Origin: Nonomuraea sp. SBT364
Lineage (GTDB): Bacteria > Actinomycetota > Actinomycetes > Streptosporangiales > Streptosporangiaceae
Assembly (NCBI RefSeq): GCF_001083785.1
Contig: NZ_LAVL01000014.1
Coordinates: 1-64,000, forward strand
Reading direction: 5' to 3'
DNA: 64,000 nt
The notes under the pieces: generated by a model
The model's database searches: none
The model's input: only the letters and a program-made list of their open reading frames with translations
What the model was told of the DNA's origin: nothing
In this document: in pieces, positions 16,247-25,818 of the stretch
How positions within the stretch are numbered: the first letter of the stretch is position 1
Layout: each line of letters starts with the position of its first letter
Translations under genes and position numbers: made by a program

Positions 16247-17202
16247 TGACGGTGCTGGTGGTGTCCTGTGTGGACGACCCCACGGCGGATCTGGTGCTGG
16301 CCGAACTCCGCGACCGGGAGGTTCCGGTCGTGCGGTTCGACCCCGGTGCCGACTTTCCCCACGAGATGACGCTGTCAGCCTCGATCGACGGCATCGGCCT
16401 GACCGGCTCGATCGACACTGCGACACGCCACCTCGAACTGCTTGGCGTCCAATCCGTCTACTGGCGTCACCCCACGCCCTATCGCCCCGCGCGGCACCTG
16501 GACGAATACACCGGGCAGTGGGTGGCGGATCAGTCCCGCTTCGGGCTGGGAGGCATCCTCGCCATGCTCCCGGGAGCCCGGTACCTCAATCACCCCTGGC
16601 GTAACCGTGATGCCGAACACAAGCCGGTCCAGCTCGCCACGGCCGTGGCCGCCGGGCTCAAGATCCCGCGCACCCTGGTCACCAACAGCCTCGACAGCGT
16701 TCAGGCATTCGTGTCCGCGGTTGGCGGCGTGGTCTACAAGCCACTGTGGTCCACTCCGTACCGCAACGCGGCCGGTGAGGCGCTGACCGTCTGGGCGCAC
16801 GTGATCGACGCCGACACGCTGGACGAGCGGGTGGGTGGCGCCGCACACCTCTTCCAGGAGCGGGTGCGCAAGGTCGCCGACGTACGGGCGACGATGGTGG
16901 GCGAGACGGCCTTCTCCGTCCGCATCGACGGTGCGCCCGAGCTGGACTGGCGCTGCGACTACCCGTCCTTGGCGTACACGCTCGTGGCCACGCCGCCCGC
17001 GGTCGTCAGGGGGATGCGTGCCTACCTCGACGCGTTCCGGCTGGACTTCGGCGCGTTCGACTTCTCCCTGACCCATGACGGTGAATGGGTGTTCCTGGAA
17101 TGCAATCCGAACGGCCAATGGGGCTGGTTCGACCCGCCCATATCGCAGCTGATTGCCCACGAGATAGCGGATCACCTGACGTGCGTGAAAGCATGGCGAT
17201 GA
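16246..17202 (+). CDS. tgmB: ATP-grasp ribosomal peptide maturase
   Basis: The 318-aa enzyme belongs to the ATP-grasp RiPP maturases related to MvdD and the SAV_5884 type. It activates side-chain carboxylates with ATP and links them to Thr/Ser hydroxyls or Lys amines, producing macrocyclic esters or amides in the precursor. Visible markers are VYWRHPTPYRP (72-82), LNHPWRNRDAEHKPVQL (114-130), the ATP-binding Lys165 in VVYKPL, FQERV (203-207) and the metal-binding segment FLECNPNGQWGWF (283-295) with Glu285 and Asn287. It is cytosolic. Its start overlaps the precursor stop by one base, and its own stop overlaps the methyltransferase ATG, indicating tight coupling. Confidence 0.93.
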   Translation: MTVLVVSCVDDPTADLVLAELRDREVPVVRFDPGADFPHEMTLSASIDGIGLTGSIDTATRHLELLGVQSVYWRHPTPYRPARHLDEYTGQWVADQSRFGLGGILAMLPGARYLNHPWRNRDAEHKPVQLATAVAAGLKIPRTLVTNSLDSVQAFVSAVGGVVYKPLWSTPYRNAAGEALTVWAHVIDADTLDERVGGAAHLFQERVRKVADVRATMVGETAFSVRIDGAPELDWRCDYPSLAYTLVATPPAVVRGMRAYLDAFRLDFGAFDFSLTHDGEWVFLECNPNGQWGWFDPPISQLIAHEIADHLTCVKAWR

Positions 17203-18347
17203 GCTCGGGCTCCACCGGACACAGGCAAGAGCTGGCCGGACTGCTGGCCACCAAGGGCATCACAGGTCCGCGCTGGATCCAGGCTGTCGCCGCCGTGCCA
17301 CGCGACCTGTTCCTCGGCGAAGCCGTCTTCCACCCGGACGCCGGCGCGGAAGGCATCCTCTGGCGCCCGATCCGACGCGACCGGACGTCATCCGGTGAAT
17401 GGCTGCGCATGGCCCACGAGGACCGGACCTGGGTTACGCAGGTCGACGGGATCATGGCCGAGGACGCCACGCAGGCACTCTCCGGAGCCCCGACCTCCTC
17501 CTCGACGCTGCCGAGCCTGGTCGTGACCATGCTGGAACGGGCCCGGATCGCCGACGGCGACCGAGTCCTGGAGATCGGTACCGGCACGGGCTACTCCACG
17601 GCCCTGCTGTGCGAACGCCTCGGCTCAGGTCAGGTGACGTCGGTCGAGTGCGACCCGGCTGTGGCGGCCCGAGCTCGCACGGCTCTCGAAACCGCCGGCC
17701 ACACTCCCGCCCTGACCGTCGGCGACGGGCTGACGGTCCACGACCGGGACGCCGAGTACGACCGGCTGATCGCCACCTGCTCCGTGCGCTACATACCCGC
17801 GTGCTGGATCTGGCAGGTACGTGGCGGCGGCACCATCACCGCTCCGCTGTCCGGTTGGCTGGGAGGCACAGTCCTGGCGCACCTCACGGTGGGGTCCGAC
17901 GGCACCGCCGGCGGCCGGTTCCTGGCCGACTCGTTGTCCTTCATGTTCGCCCGGCCGCACGACCGGCCGTCACGCGCTCATTACCTGCTCAACATCGGCG
18001 AGCAGCCCGGCACGCGGATCTCCCCCGCCGTGCTGGACGATCCGGCCGCCCGGTTCGTGGCCCAGCTCGGAGCCCCGTCGGCCGAGAAACTGGGAACCGG
18101 GGACCACGTCGTCCTCCTGGACGTGGCAACCGGCTCCCAGGCCACCACCGAGCCCGCGCCGGACGGCGGCTGGCGGGTACGCCAGCACGGCCCCCTGCGA
18201 CTGTGGGACGCCGTGGAGGACGCGATCTCGACCTGGCGGGAGGCGGGCAGCCCGCCCGTCCCGGCGTTCGGGCTCGCCGTCACTCGTGAGGGGCAGCGGG
18301 TGTGGCTGGGGTGTCCCGATGGGCCGTCGTGGCAGCTGCCGGCGTGA
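17199..18347 (+). CDS. tgmC: PIMT-like O-methyltransferase of the ATP-grasp peptide maturase system
   Basis: The 382-aa protein is related to protein L-isoaspartate O-methyltransferase. It has the SAM-binding motif I VLEIGTGTGYSTALL (123-137) and, just before it, the PIMT-like substrate loop APTSSSTLPSLVVTMLE, plus a C-terminal extension beyond the catalytic domain. Homologues in graspetide clusters (for example the ThfM enzyme of fuscimiditide) methylate an Asp side chain of the cyclised peptide, which then collapses to an aspartimide. ATG 17199 gives the ATGA overlap with tgmB; GTG 17181 and ATG 17193 are alternative starts. The Asp55-Gly56 pair of the precursor is the obvious candidate site. 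Confidence 0.9.
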   Translation: MSSGSTGHRQELAGLLATKGITGPRWIQAVAAVPRDLFLGEAVFHPDAGAEGILWRPIRRDRTSSGEWLRMAHEDRTWVTQVDGIMAEDATQALSGAPTSSSTLPSLVVTMLERARIADGDRVLEIGTGTGYSTALLCERLGSGQVTSVECDPAVAARARTALETAGHTPALTVGDGLTVHDRDAEYDRLIATCSVRYIPACWIWQVRGGGTITAPLSGWLGGTVLAHLTVGSDGTAGGRFLADSLSFMFARPHDRPSRAHYLLNIGEQPGTRISPAVLDDPAARFVAQLGAPSAEKLGTGDHVVLLDVATGSQATTEPAPDGGWRVRQHGPLRLWDAVEDAISTWREAGSPPVPAFGLAVTREGQRVWLGCPDGPSWQLPA

Positions 18348-18401
18348 GTGGCCGGGCAGCCCGGGGCAAGGGGATGATCACGAAACGGTGACGGTGCGAA
18401 C

Positions 18402-18788
18402 GTGATCGTCCGGCGTGATGTCGAAAGGGATGTGCGCCCACTCATGGTTCTCGTGCTGGCACCGTTGCTCACACTCGCCGCCTGCGCCGCCGACTCCGCG
18501 GTGCAGGACGCGCGGGACAAGGCCGATCAGATCGCCGACCGGCTGATGGGGTACGACCCGTGGGTCCCCGACGACGTGGGCCACCACCTCACCAGGCAGG
18601 GGGAGTACGTCACGGTCCTGGACGTGTCCGATGGCCGGCGGCGCGTCCAGATCGAAGTCCGCGGGGAGCGGCGAGCCGACGGCCCGCCCGCGGAGGCGGT
18701 GCTCTGCTTCGACCTGGAGCTGATCCAGGACTGGAGGGTGGACGTCACCGAGATCGGCTGTCCCGGGAACGTCCCGCTGCTGGGCTGA
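18402..18788 (+). CDS. Small putative lipoprotein
   Basis: This 128-aa protein from GTG 18402 has a hydrophobic segment ending in the lipobox LAAC (Cys28). The first 14 residues are charged, so ATG 18444 (MVLVLAP) is an alternative start. After the lipobox is a helical stretch (DARDKADQIADRL) and a beta-rich domain with two later cysteines. I recognise no family. It lies 54 bp after the graspetide methyltransferase on the same strand, so it may be co-expressed, but similar small lipoproteins are common. It ends convergently 20 bp from the RpiR regulator. Confidence 0.65.
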   Translation: MIVRRDVERDVRPLMVLVLAPLLTLAACAADSAVQDARDKADQIADRLMGYDPWVPDDVGHHLTRQGEYVTVLDVSDGRRRVQIEVRGERRADGPPAEAVLCFDLELIQDWRVDVTEIGCPGNVPLLG

Positions 18789-18808
18789 GTCCCCCACGCC
18801 TCAGCCCG

Positions 18809-19684
18809 TCAGGAGCGGTTCCGGTAGCGGTCGGTGGCTTCGCGGGTGGCGCGGATGGCCGCGTCCGCTCTGTCGTACGTGCGCTGCGCCAGCCCCACGA
18901 AGAGGCAGTCCACGATCAGCAACTGGCTGATCCGGCTGGCCAGGGCTCCGGGCCGGAAGGCCGTCTCCCGCCCGGCCGACACCAGCGTGTGATCCGCCAC
19001 CCCCGCCAGCGACGACCGGGGGTTGTTGGTGATCGCCACGACGAGCGCCCCCGCGTCGGCCGCGGTGCGGGCGGGCACGAGGACGTCGGGCGTCTCGCCG
19101 CTGCAACTGATCGCCACCACCACGTCCCCGCTCCGGAGCAGCGCGGCACTGGTCAACGCCAGATGCGCGTCGCTGAACGGATGGATGGACAGCCCGATCC
19201 GCAGCAGTTTCTGCGACATGTCGGCGGCCACCAGCCCCGAGGCGGCGACGCCGTACACGTCCACGCGGCGCGCGCCGACGATGGCCGTGACGACCTCGCC
19301 GAGGCGGTCCGGGTCGAGTTGGGCGGCGGTGTCTGCGAGGGCCTCGGATTCGGCGCGCGCGACCTTGGCGATCACGTCGGTCAGCGGGTCGTCGGGACCG
19401 AGATCGCCGGGGACCAGGCGTTCGGGTTCCTTGGCGACGGCGGCCGCCAGCGCGAAGCGCATCTGGGAGTAGCCGCCGAAGCCGAGGGCGCGGGCGGTGC
19501 GGACGATGGTGGCCTCGCTCGTGCCCGACACCACGCTGAACTCGGTGATCGTGCTCCGGACGACCAGGCCGGGGTCGTCGAGGATGATGCGGGCGATCGA
19601 CTGGGCGGCGGGGGTGAGTGACGGCAGGACGGCTCGTACGGCCGCGACCGGGCTGGCCGGCTCGCCGTCCACGGTGCCGGTCAT
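18809..19684 (-). CDS. RpiR/MurR family transcriptional regulator
   Basis: The 291-aa protein has an N-terminal RpiR helix-turn-helix (LTPAAQSIARIILDDPG, TSEATIVRTARALGFGGYSQ) and a C-terminal SIS sugar-phosphate isomerase fold (VDVYGVAASGLVA, VVAISCSGETPDVLV, VVAITNNPRSSLA). Such regulators sense phosphosugars; MurR senses MurNAc-6-phosphate. ATG 19684 overlaps the nagZ stop as ATGA; ATG 19696 is an alternative. An open frame upstream belongs to nagZ in another frame. Its position directly after nagZ and near anmK makes MurNAc-6-P or GlcNAc-type phosphosugars likely effectors. Confidence 0.92.
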   Translation of the reverse strand: MTGTVDGEPASPVAAVRAVLPSLTPAAQSIARIILDDPGLVVRSTITEFSVVSGTSEATIVRTARALGFGGYSQMRFALAAAVAKEPERLVPGDLGPDDPLTDVIAKVARAESEALADTAAQLDPDRLGEVVTAIVGARRVDVYGVAASGLVAADMSQKLLRIGLSIHPFSDAHLALTSAALLRSGDVVVAISCSGETPDVLVPARTAADAGALVVAITNNPRSSLAGVADHTLVSAGRETAFRPGALASRISQLLIVDCLFVGLAQRTYDRADAAIRATREATDRYRNRS

Positions 19685-21156
19685 GAGGTCAGCCATTCTG
19701 CCGCTGCCTGGGCGGACACGCGGGAGATGCCGTGCGTGGCCAGGTGGACGGCGCCGGCGGGGTCGGCGGCGATGCCGGTGTCGACGACGATCACGTCGGG
19801 GCGCTCCTGCACGGCCTGCGCGATGCGGTCGCGGACCCACGGGTGGCGGGCGGCGTCGTGCACGACGAGGACGACCGGGCGGCGGTCGGCGCTGGAGCCG
19901 AGGCCGACCTTGGCGGCGAGGCCGGCGCCGAGGCGGGGGAGCGGGCCGCCGGCCTCCATCTGGACCCGGGTGGTGCCGGGGAGCAGGGTGGTCAGGGCGG
20001 CCGTGATGCCGGTGACGGTGGCCGGGTCGACGGCCTGGTTGAAGCGGGTGTTGACCTCGACGACCAGCGGCGGCCGGGTGAGCGTGACGGATCCGGTCGC
20101 GGTCAGCGCGGCCCGGGCGGCCTCCAGCCCGACGTCGCCGCCGTCCGGTTCGGAGGTGACGATCTCGCGTGCCGGGGCCTGGGCGGTGTACCACGCGGAC
20201 AGGGCGGCGACCCGGTCCGCCGCCTCGGCGAGCCTGTCCTCGGCCAGCCGCCCGGACTTCACCGCCTCGACGATGGCGTCGCGGAGCTCGTACAGGCCCT
20301 CCTCGGTGACCATGCCGGCGCAGATGGCGTCGACGCCGGCGGCCAGGGACCGGACGGCGATCTCGCCGGGGGTGAACATGGCCGCCACCGCCTGCATCTC
20401 GATGGCGTCCGTCACCAGCATGCCGTCGAAGCCGAGTTCGCCGCGCAGCAGGTCGGTGAGGACGGGACGGCTGAGCGTGGCGGGCAGGCCGGGGTCGAGG
20501 GCGGGGATCAGCAGGTGGCCGCACATGATCGAGCGCACCCCTGCGGCCACGGCGGCGCGGAACGGCGGCAGGTCGCGCTCGGCGAGCTCCTCGCGCGAGG
20601 CGTGCACGGTGGGCAGGGCGAGGTGGGAGTCGGTGGTCGTGTCGCCGTGGCCGGGGAAGTGCTTGGCGCAGGCGGCGACACCGGCGTTCTGGAGGCCGTT
20701 GACGTACGCCACGGTGTGGCGGGCCACCAGGTCGGGGTCGGGGCCGAAGGAGCGGATGCCGATGACCGGGTTGGCGGGGTTGGCGTTGACGTCGGCGGAG
20801 GGGGCGTAGTCGAGCGTGACGTCCGATCGGGCCAGCATGCGGCCGATCTCGCGGGCGACACGTTCGGTGAGGGCCACGTCGTCGACGACGCCGAGCGCCC
20901 GGTTGCCGGGGAAGGAGCTGCCGTTGGCCACCTCGAACCGGGTGACGGCACCGCCTTCCTCGTCGACGGCGACGACGGCGGCCGGGTTCTCGGCGCGGAT
21001 CTGCGCGACGACCTGCGCTCGCGGATCGTTGCGGGCGAACAGCACGACGCCGCCGAGGCCCTGGCCCAGCGCTCGGCGCATCCAGTCGGGAACGGTGGTT
21101 CCCGGGTAGCCGGGCTGAAGCACTGCCATGGCCAGTCGGTACAGGTCAGCGGTCAT
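19681..21156 (-). CDS. nagZ: Beta-N-acetylglucosaminidase, GH3 (NagZ-like)
   Basis: This 491-aa GH3 enzyme has the NagZ-type motif KHFPGHGDTTTDSH (165-178), which supplies the unusual Asp-His general acid/base, and the nucleophile Asp250 in GMLVTDAIEM. A C-terminal domain of about 150 residues goes beyond the short Gram-negative NagZ, as in many Gram-positive forms. ATG 21156 is preceded by AAGGAAA. No export signal follows this start; a longer frame to 21327 would add no convincing signal either. The enzyme removes GlcNAc from muropeptides or GlcNAc-anhMurNAc. It is transcribed with the RpiR regulator and diverges from a secreted hydrolase. Confidence 0.92.
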   Translation of the reverse strand: MTADLYRLAMAVLQPGYPGTTVPDWMRRALGQGLGGVVLFARNDPRAQVVAQIRAENPAAVVAVDEEGGAVTRFEVANGSSFPGNRALGVVDDVALTERVAREIGRMLARSDVTLDYAPSADVNANPANPVIGIRSFGPDPDLVARHTVAYVNGLQNAGVAACAKHFPGHGDTTTDSHLALPTVHASREELAERDLPPFRAAVAAGVRSIMCGHLLIPALDPGLPATLSRPVLTDLLRGELGFDGMLVTDAIEMQAVAAMFTPGEIAVRSLAAGVDAICAGMVTEEGLYELRDAIVEAVKSGRLAEDRLAEAADRVAALSAWYTAQAPAREIVTSEPDGGDVGLEAARAALTATGSVTLTRPPLVVEVNTRFNQAVDPATVTGITAALTTLLPGTTRVQMEAGGPLPRLGAGLAAKVGLGSSADRRPVVLVVHDAARHPWVRDRIAQAVQERPDVIVVDTGIAADPAGAVHLATHGISRVSAQAAAEWLTS

Positions 21157-21185
21157 GCGGCATTTTCCTTCACAGTTGTTGATCT

Positions 21186-21198
21186 GAAGGTAATTTTC
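21186..21198. promoter_or_regulatory. Imperfect palindrome, candidate RpiR operator
   Basis: GAAGGTAATTTTC has matching ends (GAA/TTC) and inner T/A pair around a central A. It lies in the 88-bp divergent region between nagZ and the GH10-like gene, an AT-richer island where the RpiR product of the operon would be expected to bind. Confidence 0.35.
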
Positions 21199-21244
21199 TG
21201 TCATCGTCGCCCCAGACACAACCACTTCCGAGAGGCCACCCCCC

Positions 21245-22774
21245 ATGCCCAGCAGACGGACTCTCCTGAAGGGCCTCGCCCTCGCCGCCGCCGCTTCCGC
21301 CGTGCCGCTGCCCGCGTTCGCGGCCACGGATTACGTGCCACCGCTGCGCCAGATGCGCGGTATGTGGATCGCCTCCGTGGTCAACATCAACTGGCCATCC
21401 AAGCAGGGGCTGAGCGCCGACGAGCAGAAGGCCGAGTACCTGGCCTGGCTCGACCTGGCCGTCGAGCGCAAGCTGAACTCGGTGTTCGTGCAGATCAGGC
21501 CCACCGCCGACGCGTTCTGGCCGTCGCCGTTCGAGCCGTGGTCGCACTGGCTGACCGGCACCCAGGGCCAGGACCCGGGCTACGACCCGCTCGGGTTCGC
21601 CGTAGCGGAGACGCACAAGCGCGGCCTGGCCTTCCACGCCTGGTTCAACCCGTACCGGGTGTCGATGCAGGCCGACCCCGCCAAGCTGCACCCCGACCAC
21701 CCCGGCCGCAAGCACCCGGACTGGATCCTGCCGTTCGGCGGCAAGCTCTACTACAACCCGGGCATGCCCGAGGTGCGCAAGTTCTGCCAGGACGCGATGC
21801 TCGACGCGCTGGCCCGCTACGACATCGACGGCCTGCACTTCGACGACTACTTCTACCCGACCAACAGCACGGCCTTCGACGACAGCGCCGCGTTCGCCCA
21901 GCACGGCGGCGGCTTCCCGGACCTGGCGACCTGGCGGCGGCACAACGTCGACCTCATGGTCTCGGAGATGCAGCAGCGGGTGCGCGAGGTCAAGCCGGAG
22001 GTCGCCTGGGGCATCAGCCCGTCGGGCATCTGGCGCAACAAGGGCACCGACCCGCTGGGCTCGGAGACCAACGGCGGCCAGTCGTACGACAACCTGCACG
22101 CCGACACCCGCGGCTGGGTGAAGAAGGGCTGGCTGGACTACATCGCGCCGCAGCTCTACTGGTACATCGGCCAGCCCCCGGCCGACTACTCCAAGCTGGT
22201 GCCGTGGTGGTCCGACGTGGCGAGCGGGACCGGCACGCTGCTGTGGATCGGCCAGGCCGCCTACAAGGCCGGCGACCCCGCGCAGGCCGCGGAGTGGCAG
22301 GACCCGAAGGAGCTGTCCGACCACCTCACGCTCAACCGGGACCATGCCGAGATCAGCGGCGACATCTGGTACAACGCCAACGACCTGCGGGCCGACCGGG
22401 TCACCTCGATCAGCACCGCCGTCACCGACCACTACACGCGCCCCGCGCTCGCCCCGGTGCTGCCGAGGCTGGCGAACGGTCACAGGCCGCGCCGCCCGGT
22501 GGTCGCGTACGCGCTGCGCCGTCACGGCGGGGTCGAGGTGCGCGCGGTCGCGACGGGCCGGGACGAGCCGTTCCAGTTCGCCATCTTCCGCTTCCCGGAC
22601 CGGGCCGCCTCCTCGGCGTTCGGCGACGCCCGCAACCTGGTCGCCGTCGTGCCGGGGGACCGGCAGGTGCGCTGGTTCGACCCGGACGGCAAGCGCGGCG
22701 ACCACTACTACGCGGTCGCCGTGGACCGGGCCAACCGGACCAGTGACCCCAGCCGCGGGTTCCGGGTGATCTGA
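21245..22774 (+). CDS. Secreted family 10-like glycosylhydrolase (GHL10/YngK type)
   Basis: This 509-aa protein has a Tat-like or Sec signal ([18 protein letters not shown], cleavage after AFA near residue 27). The GHL10 domain follows, with [17 protein letters not shown] at its start, [20 protein letters not shown] and [12 protein letters not shown], all typical of YngK/DUF187-type glycosylhydrolases. A C-terminal beta-rich domain (from ~400) completes it. The substrate is probably a cell-wall or exopolysaccharide. It diverges from nagZ and is followed after 4 bp by anmK, so it probably releases wall fragments that NagZ and AnmK then process. Confidence 0.88.
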   Translation: MPSRRTLLKGLALAAAASAVPLPAFAATDYVPPLRQMRGMWIASVVNINWPSKQGLSADEQKAEYLAWLDLAVERKLNSVFVQIRPTADAFWPSPFEPWSHWLTGTQGQDPGYDPLGFAVAETHKRGLAFHAWFNPYRVSMQADPAKLHPDHPGRKHPDWILPFGGKLYYNPGMPEVRKFCQDAMLDALARYDIDGLHFDDYFYPTNSTAFDDSAAFAQHGGGFPDLATWRRHNVDLMVSEMQQRVREVKPEVAWGISPSGIWRNKGTDPLGSETNGGQSYDNLHADTRGWVKKGWLDYIAPQLYWYIGQPPADYSKLVPWWSDVASGTGTLLWIGQAAYKAGDPAQAAEWQDPKELSDHLTLNRDHAEISGDIWYNANDLRADRVTSISTAVTDHYTRPALAPVLPRLANGHRPRRPVVAYALRRHGGVEVRAVATGRDEPFQFAIFRFPDRAASSAFGDARNLVAVVPGDRQVRWFDPDGKRGDHYYAVAVDRANRTSDPSRGFRVI

Positions 22775-22778
22775 CGAC

Positions 22779-23900
22779 ATGCGGGTTCTCGGCCTCATCT
22801 CCGGCACGTCCCATGACGGCATCGACAGCGCCGTCGTCGACTGGTCGCTCGACGGCGGCGTGCTCAACGGCACCCTGGTCGAGCTGGGGGAGAGGCCGTA
22901 CCCGCGCGAACTGAGAGCGCGCATCGCGGCCGCGCTCCCGCCCGGCCGGATCGACCTCGGCGAGGTCTGCGCGCTCGACACGCTCATCGGGCAGGCGTTC
23001 GCCGAGGTGGCCGCCGGCGCGCCGGCGGCCGACCTGATCTGCTCGCACGGTCAGACCCTCTTCCACTGGGTCGAGGACGGCCGCGTGCGCGGCACGCTCC
23101 AGCTCGGCCAGCCCGCCTGGATCGCCGAACGGACCGGCGTGCCGGTGGTGTCGGACGTACGGGCGCGCGACGTGGCGGCGGGCGGCCAGGGCGCGCCCCT
23201 GGTGTCGTACCTGGATCTGCTGCTCATGGCCGGGCTGCCGGGCCGCACCGGGGCGCTGAACCTGGGCGGCATCGCCAACCTGACCGTGCGCGACCCGGCG
23301 CTCGCCTACGACACCGGGCCGGCCTGCGCGCTCATCGACGCCGCCGCGCCCCCGTACGACCGGGACGGGAAGCTGGGCGCGGCGGGCACGGTGGACGAGA
23401 CGCTCCTGCGGGAGCTGCTCGCCGAGCCGTACTACCGGATGGACCCGCCGAAATCCACCGGCAAGGAGCTGTTCACGCCCGGCTACGTCCGGGCCGACCT
23501 GCCACAGGCGGACCTGGTGGCGACGCTCACCGCGCTGACCGCCGAGACGGTCGCGGCGGAGGTGCGCCGGCACCGCCTCGACACGGTGATCGTCTCGGGC
23601 GGCGGGGCACGCAATCCCACGCTGATGAGCATGCTGCGCGGACGCGCGTCGCAGGCCGTGTTCGTGACCAGCGACGAACTCGGCGTGCCCGCCGACGGCA
23701 AGGAGGCGATCGCCTTCTCGCTGTTCGGCTGGCTCACCGCGCACGGTCTGCCCGCCACCGTGCCCAGCTGCACCGGCGCCACGGGCGCACGGGTGCTGGG
23801 CACGATCACGCCGGGTTCCGATCCGCTGACGCTGCCGGAACCCCTCGCCGAAGCACCGGTCGCGATCAGGTTTTCAGGAAGCCCTGCGCCCCGCCGCTGA
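22779..23900 (+). CDS. anmK: Anhydro-N-acetylmuramic acid kinase
   Basis: The 373-aa enzyme has the AnmK opening [18 protein letters not shown] and later [18 protein letters not shown] and [11 protein letters not shown]. It phosphorylates 1,6-anhydroMurNAc, opening the anhydro ring to yield MurNAc-6-P, the step after NagZ in murein recycling. The MurNAc-6-P produced is the expected ligand of the RpiR/MurR-type regulator three genes away. It starts 4 bp after the GHL10 gene and overlaps the convergent FHA gene by 27 nt at its 3' end. The C-terminal residues FSGSPAPRR lie in that overlap. Confidence 0.95.
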   Translation: MRVLGLISGTSHDGIDSAVVDWSLDGGVLNGTLVELGERPYPRELRARIAAALPPGRIDLGEVCALDTLIGQAFAEVAAGAPAADLICSHGQTLFHWVEDGRVRGTLQLGQPAWIAERTGVPVVSDVRARDVAAGGQGAPLVSYLDLLLMAGLPGRTGALNLGGIANLTVRDPALAYDTGPACALIDAAAPPYDRDGKLGAAGTVDETLLRELLAEPYYRMDPPKSTGKELFTPGYVRADLPQADLVATLTALTAETVAAEVRRHRLDTVIVSGGGARNPTLMSMLRGRASQAVFVTSDELGVPADGKEAIAFSLFGWLTAHGLPATVPSCTGATGARVLGTITPGSDPLTLPEPLAEAPVAIRFSGSPAPRR

Positions 23901-24515
23901 CGGCTCGGCGGTGGTGCCCGACCGCTGTGGTGGCACCACAGGGGTGGGCCGCACCAGGCCCAGCGCGACGACCTCGTTGGCGAGGCGGGTGCGCCGGTTG
24001 GTGCCCTCGGGAATCCTGAACTTCTGATAGAGCCGCAGCAGGTGCTGCTTGACCGCGGCTTCGGTCACGACCAAGTCGTCGGCGATCTCCCTTGCGGTGG
24101 CCGGGGCGACGAACGCCTCGTCCGACAGCGCCGGCCGGCAGAGCGAGGTCAGCACGTCGACCTCACGCCTGGTCAGCTCGGGCGCCGCGGCTCTGCGCAG
24201 CTCGACCTCGGGGGCGAAGTCCTCTCGGGGGACTCCGCCGATGCGCCCGCGTGCCGCGCCGAAGGAGACGACGTCACCGTCGTCGAGCACCCTCCGGGCG
24301 ATCGGCCTGCCGTTCACCCGCGTGCCGTTGCGGGACAGGCCCAGGTCAACGACATACAGGTAGGGTCCTCGCCTGACGAACTCGGCATGAAGCCGAGACA
24401 CGCTGGGGTCGCTGAGCCGGATGTCCGCGCCCCGGCCCCTTCCCACGGTCGTGATCTCGGGGCGCAACGGGACCACCTCGCCGGTGTCCTCGATGCGTAT
24501 GAACGGCCCCTCCAC
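23874..24515 (-). CDS. FHA domain protein with LuxR-like HTH
   Basis: The 213-aa protein has a forkhead-associated domain at residues ~20-85 ([20 protein letters not shown] and [11 protein letters not shown], the phosphothreonine-binding loops). A helix-turn-helix region at ~110-190 follows ([40 protein letters not shown]). It probably links Ser/Thr kinase signalling to transcription. It is a single gene that converges on anmK with a 27-nt overlap and diverges from citrate synthase. Its target is unknown. Confidence 0.88.
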   Translation of the reverse strand: MEGPFIRIEDTGEVVPLRPEITTVGRGRGADIRLSDPSVSRLHAEFVRRGPYLYVVDLGLSRNGTRVNGRPIARRVLDDGDVVSFGAARGRIGGVPREDFAPEVELRRAAAPELTRREVDVLTSLCRPALSDEAFVAPATAREIADDLVVTEAAVKQHLLRLYQKFRIPEGTNRRTRLANEVVALGLVRPTPVVPPQRSGTTAEPSAAGRRAS

Positions 24516-24696
24516 GGCAGTTCCTCCCCAGGTAGCCCGCCGTAACTATTACTACAGCTCCGGCTTACCCAAACGTGGCGATGCGGAATCGCCTTTGCCG
24601 AAAGGAGAATCGCGCGTGAAATTGGTCTGGACCTCTGCGGACGGTTTTGCCTGCTCACGGGTAGACTTCGGGCGGAGATAAGCGGAGGAAACACTC

Positions 24697-25818
24697 ATGG
24701 CGGACAAGCCCACCAAAGGTCTTGCCGATGTCGTAGCCGCGTCCACAGCGCTCAGCGACATCGACGGGAAGGCCGGTCGCCTCTTCTATCGCGGATACGA
24801 CATCCACGACCTGGCCGGCCGCGCGACGTTCGAAGAGACCGCCCATCTGCTGCAACGCGGCAAGCTGCCCACCCGGGCGCAGCTCGACGCGTACGCGGCC
24901 GAACTGGTGCGGGGCCGCGAGCTGGGCGGCCTGGTCTCGGCGAACATCTCCGAGATCGCCGAGAAACAGAAACCGATGGAGGCGCTGCGGACCCTGGTGT
25001 CGCTCGCCGGCGCGGACGATCCTGACAAGGACTCCAGCAGCCCCGAGGCGAACCTGCGCAAGGCCGCCCGCCTCACCGCCCAGCAAGGCCTGCTGATCGC
25101 CCGGTACCACGCCGCGCGCACCGGCGGGCAGGCGCCCGAGGCCGATCCTTCGCTCAGCATCGCCGCGAACTTCCTGCTCCAGGTCACCGGCCGCGCCGCG
25201 GACCCGCGCGCGGTCGAGATCTTCGACGAGTGCCTGGTGCTGCACGCCGACCACACCATGAACGCCTCGACGTTCGCCGCACGGGTGTGCGCCGCGACGC
25301 TGTCGGACATGCACTCCGCCATCGTCGCCGCCATCGGCACCCTCAAGGGCCCGCTGCACGGCGGCGCGAACGAACAGGTCATGAAGACGCTGGAGTCCAT
25401 CGAGCCGTCCGGCGTCGCGCAGGCCGTGCGCGACAAGCTCGCCGCCGGCGAGAAAATCATGGGCTTCGGTCACCGGGTCTACAAGACGGAGGACCCGCGG
25501 GCGACCCACCTGCGGCGGATGTCGGAGGAACTGGCCGCCTCGACCGGCGACGACACCTACTATCGGATGTCCAAGGAGATGGAAGAGGTCGTCTTCGAGA
25601 CGAAGGGGCTCTACCCCAACGTCGACTTCTACGCCGCTTCGGTCTACCACTACCTTGGAATCCCGACCGACCTGTTCACCCCCGTCTTCTCGATCAGCCG
25701 CATGTCCGGCTGGACCGCGCACGTGATCGAGCAGCACGCCGACAACCGCCTGATCCGCCCGGACAGCGAGTACATCGGCGAGACGGACCAGAAATGGAAG
25801 CCGATAGACGAGCGTTGA
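24697..25818 (+). CDS. gltA: Citrate synthase (or 2-methylcitrate synthase)
   Basis: This 373-aa protein belongs to the short, Gram-positive citrate synthase type. Catalytic signatures are LHADHTMNASTF, the GPLHGGANE loop, GFGHRVYKTEDPR and a C-terminal YPNVDFYAASVYHYLGIP carrying the catalytic Asp. It condenses oxaloacetate and acetyl-CoA in the TCA cycle; some homologues accept propionyl-CoA, which sequence alone does not settle. The ATG is preceded by AGCGGAGGAAA. A -10-like TAGACT lies at 24662. It is followed directly by a DUF3017-like gene and then icd. Confidence 0.94.
   Translation: MADKPTKGLADVVAASTALSDIDGKAGRLFYRGYDIHDLAGRATFEETAHLLQRGKLPTRAQLDAYAAELVRGRELGGLVSANISEIAEKQKPMEALRTLVSLAGADDPDKDSSSPEANLRKAARLTAQQGLLIARYHAARTGGQAPEADPSLSIAANFLLQVTGRAADPRAVEIFDECLVLHADHTMNASTFAARVCAATLSDMHSAIVAAIGTLKGPLHGGANEQVMKTLESIEPSGVAQAVRDKLAAGEKIMGFGHRVYKTEDPRATHLRRMSEELAASTGDDTYYRMSKEMEEVVFETKGLYPNVDFYAASVYHYLGIPTDLFTPVFSISRMSGWTAHVIEQHADNRLIRPDSEYIGETDQKWKPIDER

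Noticed and set aside
19732..22746. A 1004-codon plus-strand open frame
   Set aside because: It runs antisense to nagZ and then out of frame through the GH10-like gene; its composition is low-complexity Gly/Arg without motifs.
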